A stretch of 64,000 nucleotides of DNA from Macrostomum hystrix (Eukaryota > Platyhelminthes > Macrostomidae). A program made the position numbers and the translations under genes. The notes beneath the pieces are model-generated. The model ran no database searches, had not been told where the DNA came from, and saw nothing but the letters and a program-made list of their open reading frames with translations. This document shows positions 34,711 to 46,273 of the stretch, one piece after another. The DNA is taken from contig CATNEN010000039.1 of the NCBI GenBank assembly GCA_950097015.1, forward strand, positions 14,354,501-14,418,500. The letters are read 5' to 3'. Numbering within the stretch: the first letter of the stretch is position 1; each line of letters begins with the position of its first letter.

Positions 34711-35126
34711 TCCTGCCACGCCTTCGACGCGAGGCGCAGCACCCGCTCTGTCCGGTGGCAGCGCTGCGACACCACCTGCACGCCAACCAGCCCGTCCCTG
34801 CTTCAGCCCATCTCTTCGCTTTCCGCCATTGCGGTGGTCTCGTGCCAATGACCGCCACCCGGTTCTACCGCCTGTTTCGCCGCGCAGTCAACCTCGCCGG
34901 CCTGGGAGGTCTATCGCTCTCGCCACACAGCCTTCGTCGCGGTGGTGCCTCCCTAGCCTTTCGGGAAGGCATCCCGCTGCCCGTCGTCAAGGCGCTGGGA
35001 GACGCGGAGCTCGGCGGTGGAGGCGTACCTTGGGTTGGAGTCGGGCCTCGACCTGCAACTGGCCGCTGCTCAAGAGCTATCAGCGTGCGTTTGACCCTTG
35101 GTGTGTCGCTGAAATATTCTTTGTGA
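34101..35126 (+). pseudogene. DIRS-like ORF3, tyrosine recombinase, frameshifted near its end
   Basis: The frame (phase of 34101) is open from 34059 and encodes a core-binding region (RRYQELCSLAFAGTTARSY..., SIGAYLNAADLYCKLQTG) and a catalytic domain: FWGLLRRANLC (first Arg), a Lys-bearing hairpin VRKSKTNQF, then SLSPHSLRRGGAS (HxxR). The catalytic Tyr is expected 20-30 residues later. It appears only in the next frame (VEAYLGLES, Tyr codon at 35026-35028, stop at 35092-35094), so a single-base change between about 34998 and 35015 puts it out of frame and the present ORF runs to 35126 with an unrelated tail. No ATG precedes the domain; an acceptor-like tttctttgcag at 34091-34101 suggests expression by splicing. 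Confidence 0.85.
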
Positions 35127-37082
35127 CCTCCTTCTTTGTACTCGCTGTGGACCAAGTGCTTCTGCCTTCTGTATTTTTGCTTTCGCGTTTAGTTGTCGTT
35201 TGCTATGCTCGCTGGTCTTGCTGTAACTTTTTTTACACTTTCAACCATTTTGTGTTTTATGTTTTAGCTCAGTTTTAAGTGCGTACCGGTGTCACCCTCT
35301 TTTGCTTTTCGTGTTGCGTGCCTCCCTCCTTCCTCTTCTTTTTTTTGGGTTTGGGCCATAGACGGTGCCCTTCCCTCGTTCGCTCTCTGCTATGTCGCAA
35401 CTGCTGTCTCTGTCTGCCTTCGTGTCTGGGAGTGTGGTGTTTAGTAAGTAATAGTATCACGAAAAGAGGCCAACAACATTTTACATTTTACATTTTACAT
35501 TTTTTAAACTCAGACATTGGGCAAACGATGAAGAAATCAATAACAATCAAATACTTGCGTAGCTTCTTACAAACAATTGACAAGTATAAGCAAATCTTTA
35601 CTTGCTAAATTAAACGAGAAAACTTCTAAAATGTATTATTATGGGCGTTCGTCTTTATAATTTTTTCGTGCATTTTGTTTATACAGATATATATACTGGA
35701 CATGGGCCCCAATTACATTAAAACTCACGAGAACAAGATCGAGGCGATCTGAGCAAGAGAATGAGTTCGCAAATAATTCCGCTTCAAATATTCAAGAATT
35801 CAAATACGTACAAACAACAATATTAGTTTTTCTGTACAAATTGTGCAGCTCGTGGTGACGTGGCCGGTTAATAAAAACAAAAGTAGAAAATTTATCTAAA
35901 TTTAAAATAAAGAAGCAAAAAATATCATATCCACAATATTCTTTGAAGAAGAAGCGTTTCTAGTTAATGCACAATCGAAAATTGATAATCAAAAGCTAAA
36001 TAATGTGCTTTTCAAGTGCTAACTTGATCACGAACGCACGAGCAAAATTATGTTCAAATAGTAGGCTCGTATTAAAAAATAAAAAAGCAAATTTATTTTA
36101 CTTACACAGGAGGCCCTGCAGCCGAAGCCAGCTGTAAATTTAGTTTGTTTGCATTGAATTTACAGCAAAAAAACAGATGGCAATGTACAGAAAGCATAGA
36201 AAATTGTAAGTCACAATGCGGCTAAAAATGTTTAACTTGTTTGCTGTTTGTTGCACTTGAAAGGCACGCTAAAGTTTAATTTGTGTATAAATTAAACATT
36301 AGAAAGCCAAATGGTATTTCAATACCCTTGTATTCTCAGTATCGCCCAAAATATTCAACCAATCACCTCAAGAGTCAAGAACACGAAATAAAAGTTTCCG
36401 CTCTATCCGATGAAACAGCTTCCAGAACCACAAAACACCGGTATCGTCGAGTTATTTTAACAATTCTCGTCGGCTTGTCTGATGGCAAAAAACCTCGAAT
36501 ATAGTCATGATAAATTTTTCTGCTCACAAAATTTAATCATGTACCATGTCGTCTATTATTGTTGATTAGGCTGTATTGATTACTTCACGAAGTATATTGT
36601 TAAGTATATATATTATTATATAACTATGAATTATTATATTATATTAATTATTAATTAATACATTATAAGTAAATTAATTAGTTAATTATTATTATATATA
36701 ACATTATTTAACCAATATTAAGTGCGGAAAATTTGATCCGTGCACATGCAGGACGTGCACGAAAATCGGTCATTCGGTTTGGTAGATATCGTGAAGTATA
36801 GGCTGTGGATGTTTGAAATCCATCGTTTCCAAGGGGGAAAATAGCGTGGACTTTCTACTGTGAATTATATTCGTAGAATGTAGGCTAAAATATTTTGATA
36901 ATTTGAGTGAACATCATTTGTGCAAATGTAAATCGAGTCTTTATCTAATATCTCAAAGCGCTAATTAATGAAAAGAAACACAGTGGAAAGAAAAAAATTC
37001 ATAACAGATTTTCAGTTTTTTTCGAAACGCAAAACCTGGCCAAATTGTGTGATCCTTGAGCTACAGGTGTAACTGCACTGCA
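35127..37082. other. Intergenic DNA
   Basis: The first few hundred bases are probably the 3' untranslated part of the DIRS-like element. A TTTTACATT microsatellite lies at about 35480-35505. AT-rich DNA follows, including the near-pure A/T tract 36600-36715. At 36763-36840 a 75-bp sequence resembles 45937-46010. No gene was recognised. Confidence 0.5.
36763..36840. repeat. Dispersed repeat shared with 45937-46010
   Basis: Both copies share ggtcattcggtttgg, gaagta, ggctgtg-like and tttgaaatcc words in order. The pattern could be the head of a tRNA-like SINE (tttgaaatcc as a degenerate B box), but this is not certain. Confidence 0.55.
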
Positions 37083-37156
37083 CTACAAGACCTCTCGTTT
37101 TGGTGTTGCGTAGCACATTTGAGGATCCTCGTAGCACAATGGCTGCAAAACCTGCT

Positions 37157-37187
<31 letters not shown>

Positions 37188-40100
37188 AGGATGATGGAAC
37201 GCTTGGTGTTGCTGCTGTTGCTGCGAAAAGTAGAACTGAGTGGCGGCAAAAGACGTTCCGGACGACTGCCCAGGGCTGTCCTGTCCACTGTCTGGACTCG
37301 GTGTGAGAAATCCTCCAGCTGATAGGTGTTGCTGCTGCTGCTGCTGAGACGGCAGCTGCTGGTACTGAGGCTGCAGACTTGAGTAGCTAACTAGACGCCC
37401 AGTTTTGTGAGGCGGCACCGGCGGTGGCTGCAGAGGATGCTGCATCTGTGGCGGCGAATCTTCTAAACCAGTGTGCGATGGTGGCGTCGGGTAGTGGTGC
37501 AGCGGATAGTGCTGCTGCGCCTGCGAATTTCGATTTTGACGTGGCGTAAAAACTTATTTAACAGGCATTTATTTGGTATTAGTAGATACATGCTGAGCTC
37601 ACAAAACCTAAAGTCATCCAACCTTCATGAGTGCCTTTTTATAACAGTAGAATGTTTCATCTGCTCGGCTTAACTTTTGTATTTCTACCAACCTGATGAT
37701 AGTCGCTATGAGACACTGGCAGAGACTGTGGCGGCAGAGGTGGCGGAGGCGGCGGCGGCGGTGGCGGCGGCTGCATCGGCAGGGGAGAGCGCAGCATGCG
37801 AGCAATGTCCATGTGGAGCCGAGCTTCGGCAGCCTGGGCGGGGCTGCGCCCGCAGGCGTCGCAGGCGTCCCGATTGGCGCCGGCCTCCAGCAGGCGAGCG
37901 GCTGCGCCGGCGGCGCCTTCGTGCGCTGCCAGGAAGAGCGGCGTCCGTTCCTGCGAGTCCGGCGGGTCCCGGTTGGCACCGCGGCAGAGCAGTAGCGAGA
38001 CCAGGTCCCCGGAGTTGACGGACGCTGCCCAATGGAGCGCTGTCTTACCATTGTTGTCAGCTGCGCTGGGGTCGACCTGGCAAGGTAGGTTTAGTGAAAA
38101 TTCCAAATTAAAAATCATATCAGTGGTAGTTGCCGGTCTAGTGTCATCAGTTGGCTGTCACCGACTAGACTTAAAGCCAGCAAGGATCCAACTCTGTTCA
38201 TTTCACTGACTCCTGAGCACACGCACTCAGATAATGTACGCAGGCATGGATACTGCCTTACTGTTTTTCCTTTTCAAGCTGTTTACACTCCATTGCACCT
38301 TGGAGGGGTTGGCGCTCAAGGGTGTAAATAGCACGAAAAGACCCAAGACTTATGTCCAAATGAATGTGGCCTCGCCGCGTAATTGAGCTTGGACCTTGGT
38401 GCGAGAGGCAAACACACTTAGGCGGGACCTCTCACCTCTGAGCTTTGGGTCTTGTATACGTGCAGAAAATGACGCTTTGCAAAATTCTAACCGACTACTT
38501 TAAGTAGTCTACTGAAGAAATTAAATTGATATTTAATTTACGTCTTGTTGTATGGTAATCACCTGTGGGCAGGCTAGCAGTGACGAGGCAATGTCCAATT
38601 CGCAATATTTTGCTGCCACAATCAGTGGCGTCGAACCGTCATCCGCTCGGGCGTTCAAGTCGGTTCCGACGGAGCTCATCAGCAGCAGGGCCGCGCCGTG
38701 CGCTCCGGACGCGATGGCTAAGTGCAGCGGTGTCCTGCCAAACTGGTCGGCAGCATTGGAATCGGAACCTGTCTCGAGCAGGTGGCGCGTGGCATCTGCA
38801 CGGCAGTGGCGGGCGGCCAGGTGTAGTGGAGTCTCAACCGCAGCCATGGACAGTTCAGCTGTTGACGCCGATGCCGTAGCCATCGTTGCTGCCATCGACA
38901 TATTAGTAGATGGAATCGAAGTCAACGGCTCGAGAAGACCGGACGAATCGAACGGCTGTAGAATTTTGAAATTTTTGAATTAGGAAACAGCAGCTTAAAA
39001 GTTTGATTTTAAGGGAAACTAAGCTAGCTTTTTATCTTAGTTCAATTTTTAATTGCCACTTTCTTGTGCCATGTCTGACATTAGGAGTAGCAACTCACCG
39101 TATCCTCGTACTTCGCCCTCTTGCACACCGTTGGCCCAGAACTCGTCAGAAGCCGACACGTCACGCTGCCACCGCCGCCTGCGCTGCCACTGTCGCCAGC
39201 GTACTTCCCACCGCTGCACTGAACCATTGTCTCCAACGGTGATGAAGATGAAGACAGGGAAAACGACATCGAAGACGAGTCCTGGCAGGTCGCGGCGCCG
39301 GTGGCAGCTCCAACGTGGTGAGACCCGGCGTTGGATCGAAATCCAGGCGGATACCAGATGCCCCGCGAGGCGATTCGCCTTCGCCTGGCTGCCATGTAGA
39401 GCACCCCGGCTAGCAGAGCGCAAGCCATCAGGCTGCACAGTCCGATCAGTAGAGCGACCAGCTTTCCTTGTCCTGAGGGTGGCAATGTTGTCGGCGGCTG
39501 TGGCAACACGCCCAGCACCGCCACGGGAAGAAGAGGTTGAAGCTTCTTCCGACGCATCAGCTCAGTCAGCATACGACCTGCTTCGCGTCCTAACTTAGAC
39601 GTTAAGTGGCAACCGCCTCCATCACCGCCACCACTGCCAATGCACCCGACGGCACGAAGGCTGAGCAGAAGGCTACCATCAATGCTATCATCTTTGATGT
39701 CGCCTTCGTTGCGCAGAATAAGGCGAAGGCTGCCAGACAGTTGACGCAGAAGTTGTGGAAGCTCTTTCTTCAGACGTTCGCTTGAGGCGTTCACACTCAA
39801 AGCTATCACAGCTTGGCTCGGTGCGGAAGTAGACACAAGGCAGTCGCCGCCGTCTAGCTGGCAGGCCGTTGTGTTACAGCTGCGGTCGCAGACGCCGTCA
39901 CCGAAAACGCCCGAGCACAAGGCTGCTATGCCGGCGGGACATTGCGGGAGCTTTGCGGCGCAGTCGAAACCGTCGTGCAGGCAGGCACCAGACGAGGCGC
40001 AAACGTGGTCGCAGTGGCCGTCGGCAAAGACGGTGCGACATCTAGGTCGCAGTTGCGGCGGACAGTCCGCCCAAGGTTCTTGCGAGTCGTCTGTTTCACC

Positions 40101-42025
40101 AAAGCTATCGACTGCCAGATGCGATTCGCAGTGGCGGCCCTGTTCGTTCGAGACAATGTAACAATTTTATGAATCGTAGAATTTCCTGCGCGACTCTTTA
40201 AAAATATTTCTGAGCAGTGAAGTACGCGCAAATATTAACTAATTATTCCCTACCTGAAATCCTGCTCGGCAGCGACATCTGAATGAGTTTTCTTCCGGCC
40301 CTATGTTGCTTGAAGTTCCGCCGATCGCGAGCGAGTCCCTGAAGTCAGCAGCGACGCTGATGCAGGTCGCGCCGTTCAGACACCGGCTTGGACTGCAGGG
40401 GTTTGACAGTCTGGGTATGTCGCAGCGATTGCCTGTGCGAACAAATACGAATATAATATAAATTGGGAGTAAATCTATCAAAAAGCATAGTTAAAAATAG
40501 TTCCCCAATCCCAGATCAGCATATTCAATCTGACATTGACACCGGCAACTTTGAAATTGTCGAACAGGGCAAATAAAATATATAAAAATGTTGGCAGTCG
40601 GATAATCTTAGGGCCGTTAACGTTAGCCATGCCGCCATTGGCCAAGCGGTGATGGCTATATACCAACTACTGAATCGCGTAGTTAGTTGCCTATCTTTGA
40701 TTTCGGTCATTTAGATTAAAAAACATTTGGTCATCGAAAACGGTTTTAAGACCGAATCGGCAAGTTCTTAAAGGCTAGAACTGAAATTGAAATCCTAAAA
40801 AGCGACCTGCAAGTATTTTACGTACCGCGAAAACCATCGGAGCACAGGCATCTGATGCTGCCATTACGAAAAGCACATAATCCTCCGTTCAGGCACCAAT
40901 TGTCCTTGGCGCAGGGTGTGGCGCAGCGGTCGCCGCCCCAGCCGTTGCGACAGTCGCACGTGAAATTCTCGCCGCCGTTGCTGACGCACCACCCGCCGTG
41001 AAGGCAGGGCTCGCTGCGGCAGTCAACGGTTTGCACTGTCTGGCAGCGGTCGCTTCCGAAGCCGATCGGACAGACGCAGATCTCGCTGCCGCTTGACCCA
41101 AGTACACAGGTGCCGCCGTTGAAGCAGGGGTTCGGCCTGCAGTTGGCGTAGTTGCGCTCCGAGCAGTCATGGCCGAGGTAGCCGGGTAGGCAGTGGCACC
41201 GGTAAGAGCCGGGCGTGTTCTCGCAACGGCCACCATTCAAGCAGGGGGTTGTTCTGGCCAATTCACACTCGTTTAAATCCTGGCTGCAGTCGTCTCCTGT
41301 AAAACCAGGCGGGCAGGTGCAAGTCCGCTGGGTCCAGTTAGTGTACAGCACCGTGCAGGTGGCGCCCTCGTGGCACTTGTGGCTCAAGCAAGGATCCGGA
41401 TACTCGCACTGTGCGCCTATGAAGCCAGTTGGACATTCGCATTCGTACTTTCGATGCAGCAGGTTGATGCACTTGCCTCCATTTTTACAGGGCGAAGATT
41501 CGCATTCGTCGAGGTCCACCGAGCAGGTGGCGCCGATCCAACCGTTTGTGCACTGGCAGGTCCGGCTGCCGTCAGCCAGGCTCACGCACGTGCCGCCGTT
41601 GGCGCACGGCTGGGTGACGTCGTCGCAGATGATCGGTTGATGGCCAGACGACTGCGAGGCGACGGAGCCAACGGCTGCAGCAGAAGACGTCAGAACTAAA
41701 AGGTGACGCGGTTTAAATTGTAAATACTGCAGTCTCGTTGCAAGTCGACCAACAGCAAGTTCACCCATTCTGCTGATCAAAGAGCTGTTAAATAGGTGCT
41801 AGCATGAGCTGGGAGCAATTGAGGTTGGGTGTTTAAAATCCCCAGTTCATGGACTGAACAGCCGTACCCAGCAGGCTGTGCTGTCAGCCCAATCGGGCAT
41901 GTTTTAACAATTTAGCTATAAATTAGAGGTTAAAATGAATAACTAATCTAACAAATATTTATCTTTTACTTACTCGCAACATAGATTGTAATGCCTAGCC
42001 CAGTAGACCATAGGTAGCGAATCAT
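37083..42025 (-). CDS. Notch: Notch receptor, compact form
   Basis: Seven exons join in frame: 42025-41974, 41695-40826, 40432-40254, 40139-39099, 38955-38563, 38076-37693 and 37520-37083; 1118 aa. All junctions are GT-AG. Residues 1-31 form a signal peptide made by joining exons 1 and 2. Eight EGF repeats span about 41-371. Two Lin-12/Notch repeats (393-467) follow, then a juxtamembrane NOD-like region, a transmembrane helix at about 594-617, RRRR, and a RAM segment with GIWYPPGF (629-634) for binding CSL. Six to seven ankyrin repeats follow ([20 protein letters not shown] to HMDIARML), then a proline run, a PEST-like [16 protein letters not shown] and His/Gln tracts. It acts as a surface receptor cleaved to release a transcription co-activator. 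Fly and vertebrate Notch have 29-36 EGFs and three LNRs. Confidence 0.93.
38366..38450 (-). mobile_element. SINE-B head fragment in Notch intron 5
   Basis: aatgtggcctcgccgcgtaattgagc and ttggtgcgagaggcaaacac match the reverse complement of the tRNA-like head at 59982-60052, with drift in the B box. Confidence 0.6.
41798..41906 (+). mobile_element. SINE-A body fragment in Notch intron 1
   Basis: It contains gagctgggagcaattgagg, tgggtgtttaaa, a conserved block around atggactgaacagccgtac and gctgtgctgtcagcccaatcggg, all in SINE-A order. The tRNA-like head is missing and the tail is shortened. Confidence 0.75.
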
Positions 42026-43389
42026 GGCCAGTTAGTAGACTTCAATTTTTAGTTCTTTTGAACTAAAATCTTTAGTTAAAAAAACAGACGACTTTGATAA
42101 ACGAGCTTTGGCCAGCAAAAGTCAGTCGGTCCATTCGAGTTTATAACGGAATCAGTGAGTCGCGAAGTCTGTCTACTAAGCTGTTCAGAACTGTTTTATC
42201 ACTTTGCGATGAATTTGATGCGGAGTGCAGCTTGGCCAGTATTGCTTTTTTATTCTGAGCAGCCTTTTCTCATTCTTCTTTTTTCTTCTTTGCTGGGGCA
42301 ATTTCTGTCTTTATTTTGTCCAACTTTGGTAGGAAATGAAGAGTGAGAGCGGCGCAGTTGTTGAGGGAGGTAAATTATTTCTTTTCCAGCACAATAGCCT
42401 GCTCGAGGGTCTATTGTGCCATTCAAACCTGTCTAAACGAATGAGCTATCCAGGTGTAGCTGGAGAATTCAAGCAGAAAACAGACTGACAGTACAGGAGA
42501 GCGAGTTCGGGGGGTCCCGTCTGTTCGCTGTCGTACTGGGTGGCCCGCGGTGACAGACAATCGACCAGAAAAAAATAAGATGAGGCGTTTGCAGACCTGT
42601 TCGGCACTGTTCCATAGAAATTCCGAGTTTAATTTGCGTGACAATAGAATAAATTTTAAAAGAATGCAGCAATATTATATAGGGACTCTGTGGAACAATC
42701 TACTCAACTGAGTCACTCAGCTCAGCTCAGCTCGAGTGCAGGGGTGGGTGCGCATGTGCTCGGTGTGTTTATTAAACTGGCGACTGGCGCTGCTTGAGGC
42801 TGGGCCAGGGCCCTTTAATTGTTGTCTCCTGGCGCTAATAAAGCACAAAGCCAGAGGAGAGACAGACTTGCTGCTGCGGCAGCAACTACCCGGCCATTTA
42901 AACCACAAGAATAGACACTGCACTGCACTGCAATAGACAGAATGGGGACAGAGCGGCACTGGAGCGCTTATTGGCTTGGTTGCGTGCAGCGTGGCTGTGG
43001 CACATGACCCATGCACACACACACAAATACACACAGCCGACGCCATTGCTATAGAAATGGAAAGGAAGAAAATGATGAAGCTCACGCCAAGCAATTGCGC
43101 TCGCTTCAACAGTAGCAAATCGAATTCTGGCACTGCTGACACTCATCTCTTTATGAGACCCACAGTAGCGACAAGCATAGAAAACCTGCTGGTCTAATTA
43201 CCTGTTTTCCTTCATGTCAAATGAAACTCTCACAATAGACATCTGCGGATAGCGGAGAGGCATTAGCTCTATTGCAAACTTGTGAGCACAGTATTACAAG
43301 CTGTGATACTAGCTCAGGAGAAAAACAAGTTATCAACCCACTAGAAATAGTCTAATAGTCTACAATTACTTCTGTATAATGATTGTCTA
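42026..43389. other. Region upstream of Notch
   Basis: No coding exon was recognised. On the Notch strand an acceptor-like tttag lies 37-41 nt before the ATG, which could mark a 5' UTR intron or a trans-splice site. Clustered repeats of gctcagctcag and tgcactgcact occur near 42718 and 42920. Confidence 0.4.
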
Positions 43390-43715
43390 GGAGGCTGTAG
43401 TCTTGTGGTTAGACGACGATTAATAAATCATCTCATCAACGACGTGATATAAGCCTCGGACTCACGACTTGAAGGTCGGTGGTTCGATTCCCGACTTCAC
43501 AGGAATATTTTGCGTCCTTTAGCAAGACACTTAATTCTGCATTGCTTCAGTCCACAAATGGCTACCAGCATTAGCTGGATTAATTGAGAGTGGGTGTGGC
43601 TTCCCCCAGTCCATGGACTGAACATTCGTACGCAGCCTTCAGATGTGCAGCGCAATAGCTGCGGATGTGCAAACGGCTGCATGTCTGGCCCAATTGGGAC
43701 AAGTGTAATGAATTA
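43390..43715 (+). mobile_element. SINE-A, near-complete, tRNA-derived head
   Basis: The head has an A box (gctgtagtcttgtggttaga), an insertion with an imperfect catcaacgacgtgata-type repeat, and a B box (ggtggttcgattcccgac). The body follows with gcgtcctttagcaagacactt, cattgcttcagtcca, gagtgggtgtggc, the block around catggactgaac, a caatagctgcgg region and the tail gcccaattgggacaagtgtaatga. Partial copies lie at 15671 (-), 41798, 57966 and 60700. The split head and missing acceptor-stem pairing show this is a transposable element and not a functional tRNA gene. Confidence 0.85.
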
Positions 43716-44469
43716 TAAATACAATATTACAATATTTCTAATATACGGGCATTTTCAAGGAGTATCCCTGAAACATGAAAACACTGTGCATTTTATGAGC
43801 ATATAAATACCACTTGGCTTGCTGCTTGGGCTTCGCTTTTAACAGACTATACCAGGCGTTAACAATTAGGGAAATAATTCTGCAACACTTATACAGTTTA
43901 TTACAGTTGACTTGCTGCCTGATTCGGTTTTACCGAACGCAACTGAGAAAACAGCAGGCACAGCAAAGCAAGGGATTTCGCATGCAGCACATTATATGTC
44001 TTGACTATGTTACAATGCGCTTGTTTATACAATGCAATGGACTCGCTGCGACCCTGTTAATATGCCTCGCTTATTCATTGCTTAATTTGCTGCCAAAGCT
44101 TCTTGGAACTGAAGACCTCGCCCTCGGTGTCAGTTTTTTATAGTTTATCGGTGTACAGTTTTTAGTGTTGCATTATTTATTGCGCCAAACCTGCAAGCAC
44201 CCGCTAGCTGTCAATTGTAAGGTGAAACCGCATAGAATGAGGCAGGAAACCAACAAAACTACCTGCACTGTTGGCTGAATGTCTGCTGATTGTTCCGATC
44301 GTCAAATGCAGAAAAGTTTTTGCATCGACTATTTGAAATTTTATTTGTAGCAGTTTTTTTAATTTCTGCTGGTAGAGTTTCAGACCTACACAAACATAAA
44401 AAGGAATATAATAATGGGTGAAATTACAACTATAGGTAGATATATAGAGACACGCAGGAGCTAATGATC

Positions 44470-45950
44470 GAGACGGGAGGGGCAGGCAGCGGGGCCTGGG
44501 AGCTGAGAACCAGCGCCTGCAAGTCAGCCACAAAACAGTGAGTCAGCGTCACAGTTTGCCCCTTGGCCTCGGCTCTTCCGCTCCGTCGGCTGGTGCAGGA
44601 GGGCCAGGGCCAAAGCGACTTGGTTGCCGCGGCCATGACTCTGCAGGCAGTGGCCCAGCAGCATTTGGGGGCACCGGCGGAGGGTGACACTCAGGTCGGG
44701 AACGCCGGCGCGGGCCATCAGGTCTCGGGACGGCAACCTCTAGGGCGTAGTGCACGCCCAGGGCGTAGCGCAGCAGGGACCTGTAGAGCGCGTCCAGAGC
44801 TCGCTCTCGTTTGTCGGTCATCGCCACCGCTTCAATGCCGTACAAAATGATTGGCTACTCTGCCGCGCGGAAGAGGCGCACTTTCAGGCCGTCCCTTGCA
44901 GCTGAGTTGAAGACGTCCCTGAGCAGGTGCGCCGCTCGCCAGGCCTGTTCCTCCTGTCAGAGACGATGGAGTCCGGGCTCATAACTAGCGATCCGAGGTA
45001 CCAGAAGTCTTCTCACACGGCGATGACATCTCCGTTGGGCAGCGCAAGTGCCGGGGCGGTATCAGTGCCCACGTGCAGCACCTATGTCTTGCGCGCGTTG
45101 ACCATCAGCCCCATTCGGGTGCCCTCCTCACAGAGGCGGGAAAGAGCGCGTTGGGCAGCAGCTGGGTCACGACAGAGGAGCGCGATCAGGCATACGTGAG
45201 AGCACGCAGTGGAACAGCAGGGAGTCGGGAGCTTCGGCGTGGGACCAGCATATAGCTGTCGTCCTCTTGACGGCAGCGGCGCAGCACATAATTGACGACC
45301 ATGATGAAGAGCAGGGCCAGCGTGTCGCCCTGCAGGATGCCGGAGGTTGTACTCCGGTCGGGCCAATTGCTCGGCTGGACAAACACACTGGAATCGCTTG
45401 ACAGGTCCATCACCGCAGCTAACAGTGCAGGGGGAACGCAGTAAGAGAACCTTGCGATCGCAGGCCTGAACGCCGTATCGAACGCCTTGAGGAAATCCAC
45501 GTAGATAATCGAAACGGCGCGAAGGTGGGTCTTGCAGGCTTGCATGAAGGAACGGATGTTTGCAACCTGTTGTGGACCTGCCCGGTCGGAAGCCGCTCTG
45601 GAGACTCAGCAGCATCGGGTTGAGGCCGGGCAGGAGGCGGTTGCGGAGCACTGCATTCAGCAGCTTCGTCGTGGTGCACTTCAGCGCGATGCCACGCTGG
45701 TTGTCTGCGCTGGTGGTGGCCCCCTTAGAGGTGCGCCATTTTGGTGGAGCGCAAGCTGCCACGTCGCCTCCAAGACTACAGTGCCTGTTTAACAGGCGGG
45801 TGATGGCAGGGGTTAACTCGGGAAGCTTCAAGACCCTGGGGGGAATAGAATCTACCCCAGAGGCCGCTTTGAAAGTTATTTCACCGTAAAGGGCGGAATA
45901 TTTTGATTCATATGGTGGACTTTCAGGCAAATTGGTCATTCGGTTTGGGA
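44470..45950 (-). pseudogene. Broken LINE (non-LTR retrotransposon)
   Basis: Reading 5'-3' on the minus strand, the first frame (45939-45540) gives AASGVDSIPPRVLKL, DNQRGIALKCTTTKLLNAVL and LQSGFRPGRSTT (RT fingers). A shift follows to IYVDFLKAFD (motif A) and TTSGILQGDTLALLFI (motif B) at 45545-45186. The catalytic YADD is broken by a frame change at about 45190 before IALLCRDPAAAQRALSRL. A C-terminal part (ALYRSLLRYALGVHY; GVPDLSVTLRRCPQMLLGH) lies at 44850-44530, again in changing frames. It is 5'-truncated and inactive. Confidence 0.85.
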
Positions 45951-46010
45951 GCGATCTTGAAGTAGGCGGTGTGTATTTGAAATCCCCGCTGTCTTTTCCT
46001 AGGGGGTTTC
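45937..46010. repeat. Dispersed repeat shared with 36763-36840
   Basis: It carries the same ordered words as the copy at 36763. It lies directly against the upstream end of the broken LINE, so it could be linked to that element or be a separate SINE-like insertion. Confidence 0.5.
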
Positions 46011-46273
46011 GCGGAAAAATACAATGAGTAGATTTTTGACTTACTCATATTTTAATTAGGAATCCAAAGCTTATCGTATAAGTTACCTAAAATGTTGCTC
46101 CATCGAGTTGTACTATACAATGCTTTATTCCTCTAAATTCTAAATTCTTGCTATTTTCATTACAATAGACCTATATTGATAGAATTAACTGGATCTAAGC
46201 TTGCTATAGTACATGGGTCATAAGTGTACAGTCTACAGAGGCCATTTTAGAATTGACGAGCGTGTAATTATAC

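Larger units (their letters stand above)
30850..35300 (+). mobile_element. DIRS/Ngaro-like tyrosine-recombinase retrotransposon
   Basis: Three overlapping frames in order encode a SAP/CCCH gag-like protein, reverse transcriptase with RNase H, and a tyrosine recombinase. This is the layout of DIRS-order retrotransposons, which integrate through a circular intermediate using the recombinase rather than an integrase. No methyltransferase domain was seen, which fits PAT/Ngaro-like groups better than DIRS1 itself. The termini were not located: split direct or inverted terminal repeats would be expected, and the limits given are rough. Base composition is far more GC-rich than the flanks. Confidence 0.85.

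Noticed and set aside
37614-38209. Ala/Arg-rich frames overlapping the Notch ankyrin exons
   Set aside because: They are shadows of the GC-rich Notch exon 6 in other frames.
43410-43500. Functional tRNA gene
   Set aside because: The A and B boxes are separated by an insertion, no acceptor stem can be formed, and the same head recurs with SINE bodies.
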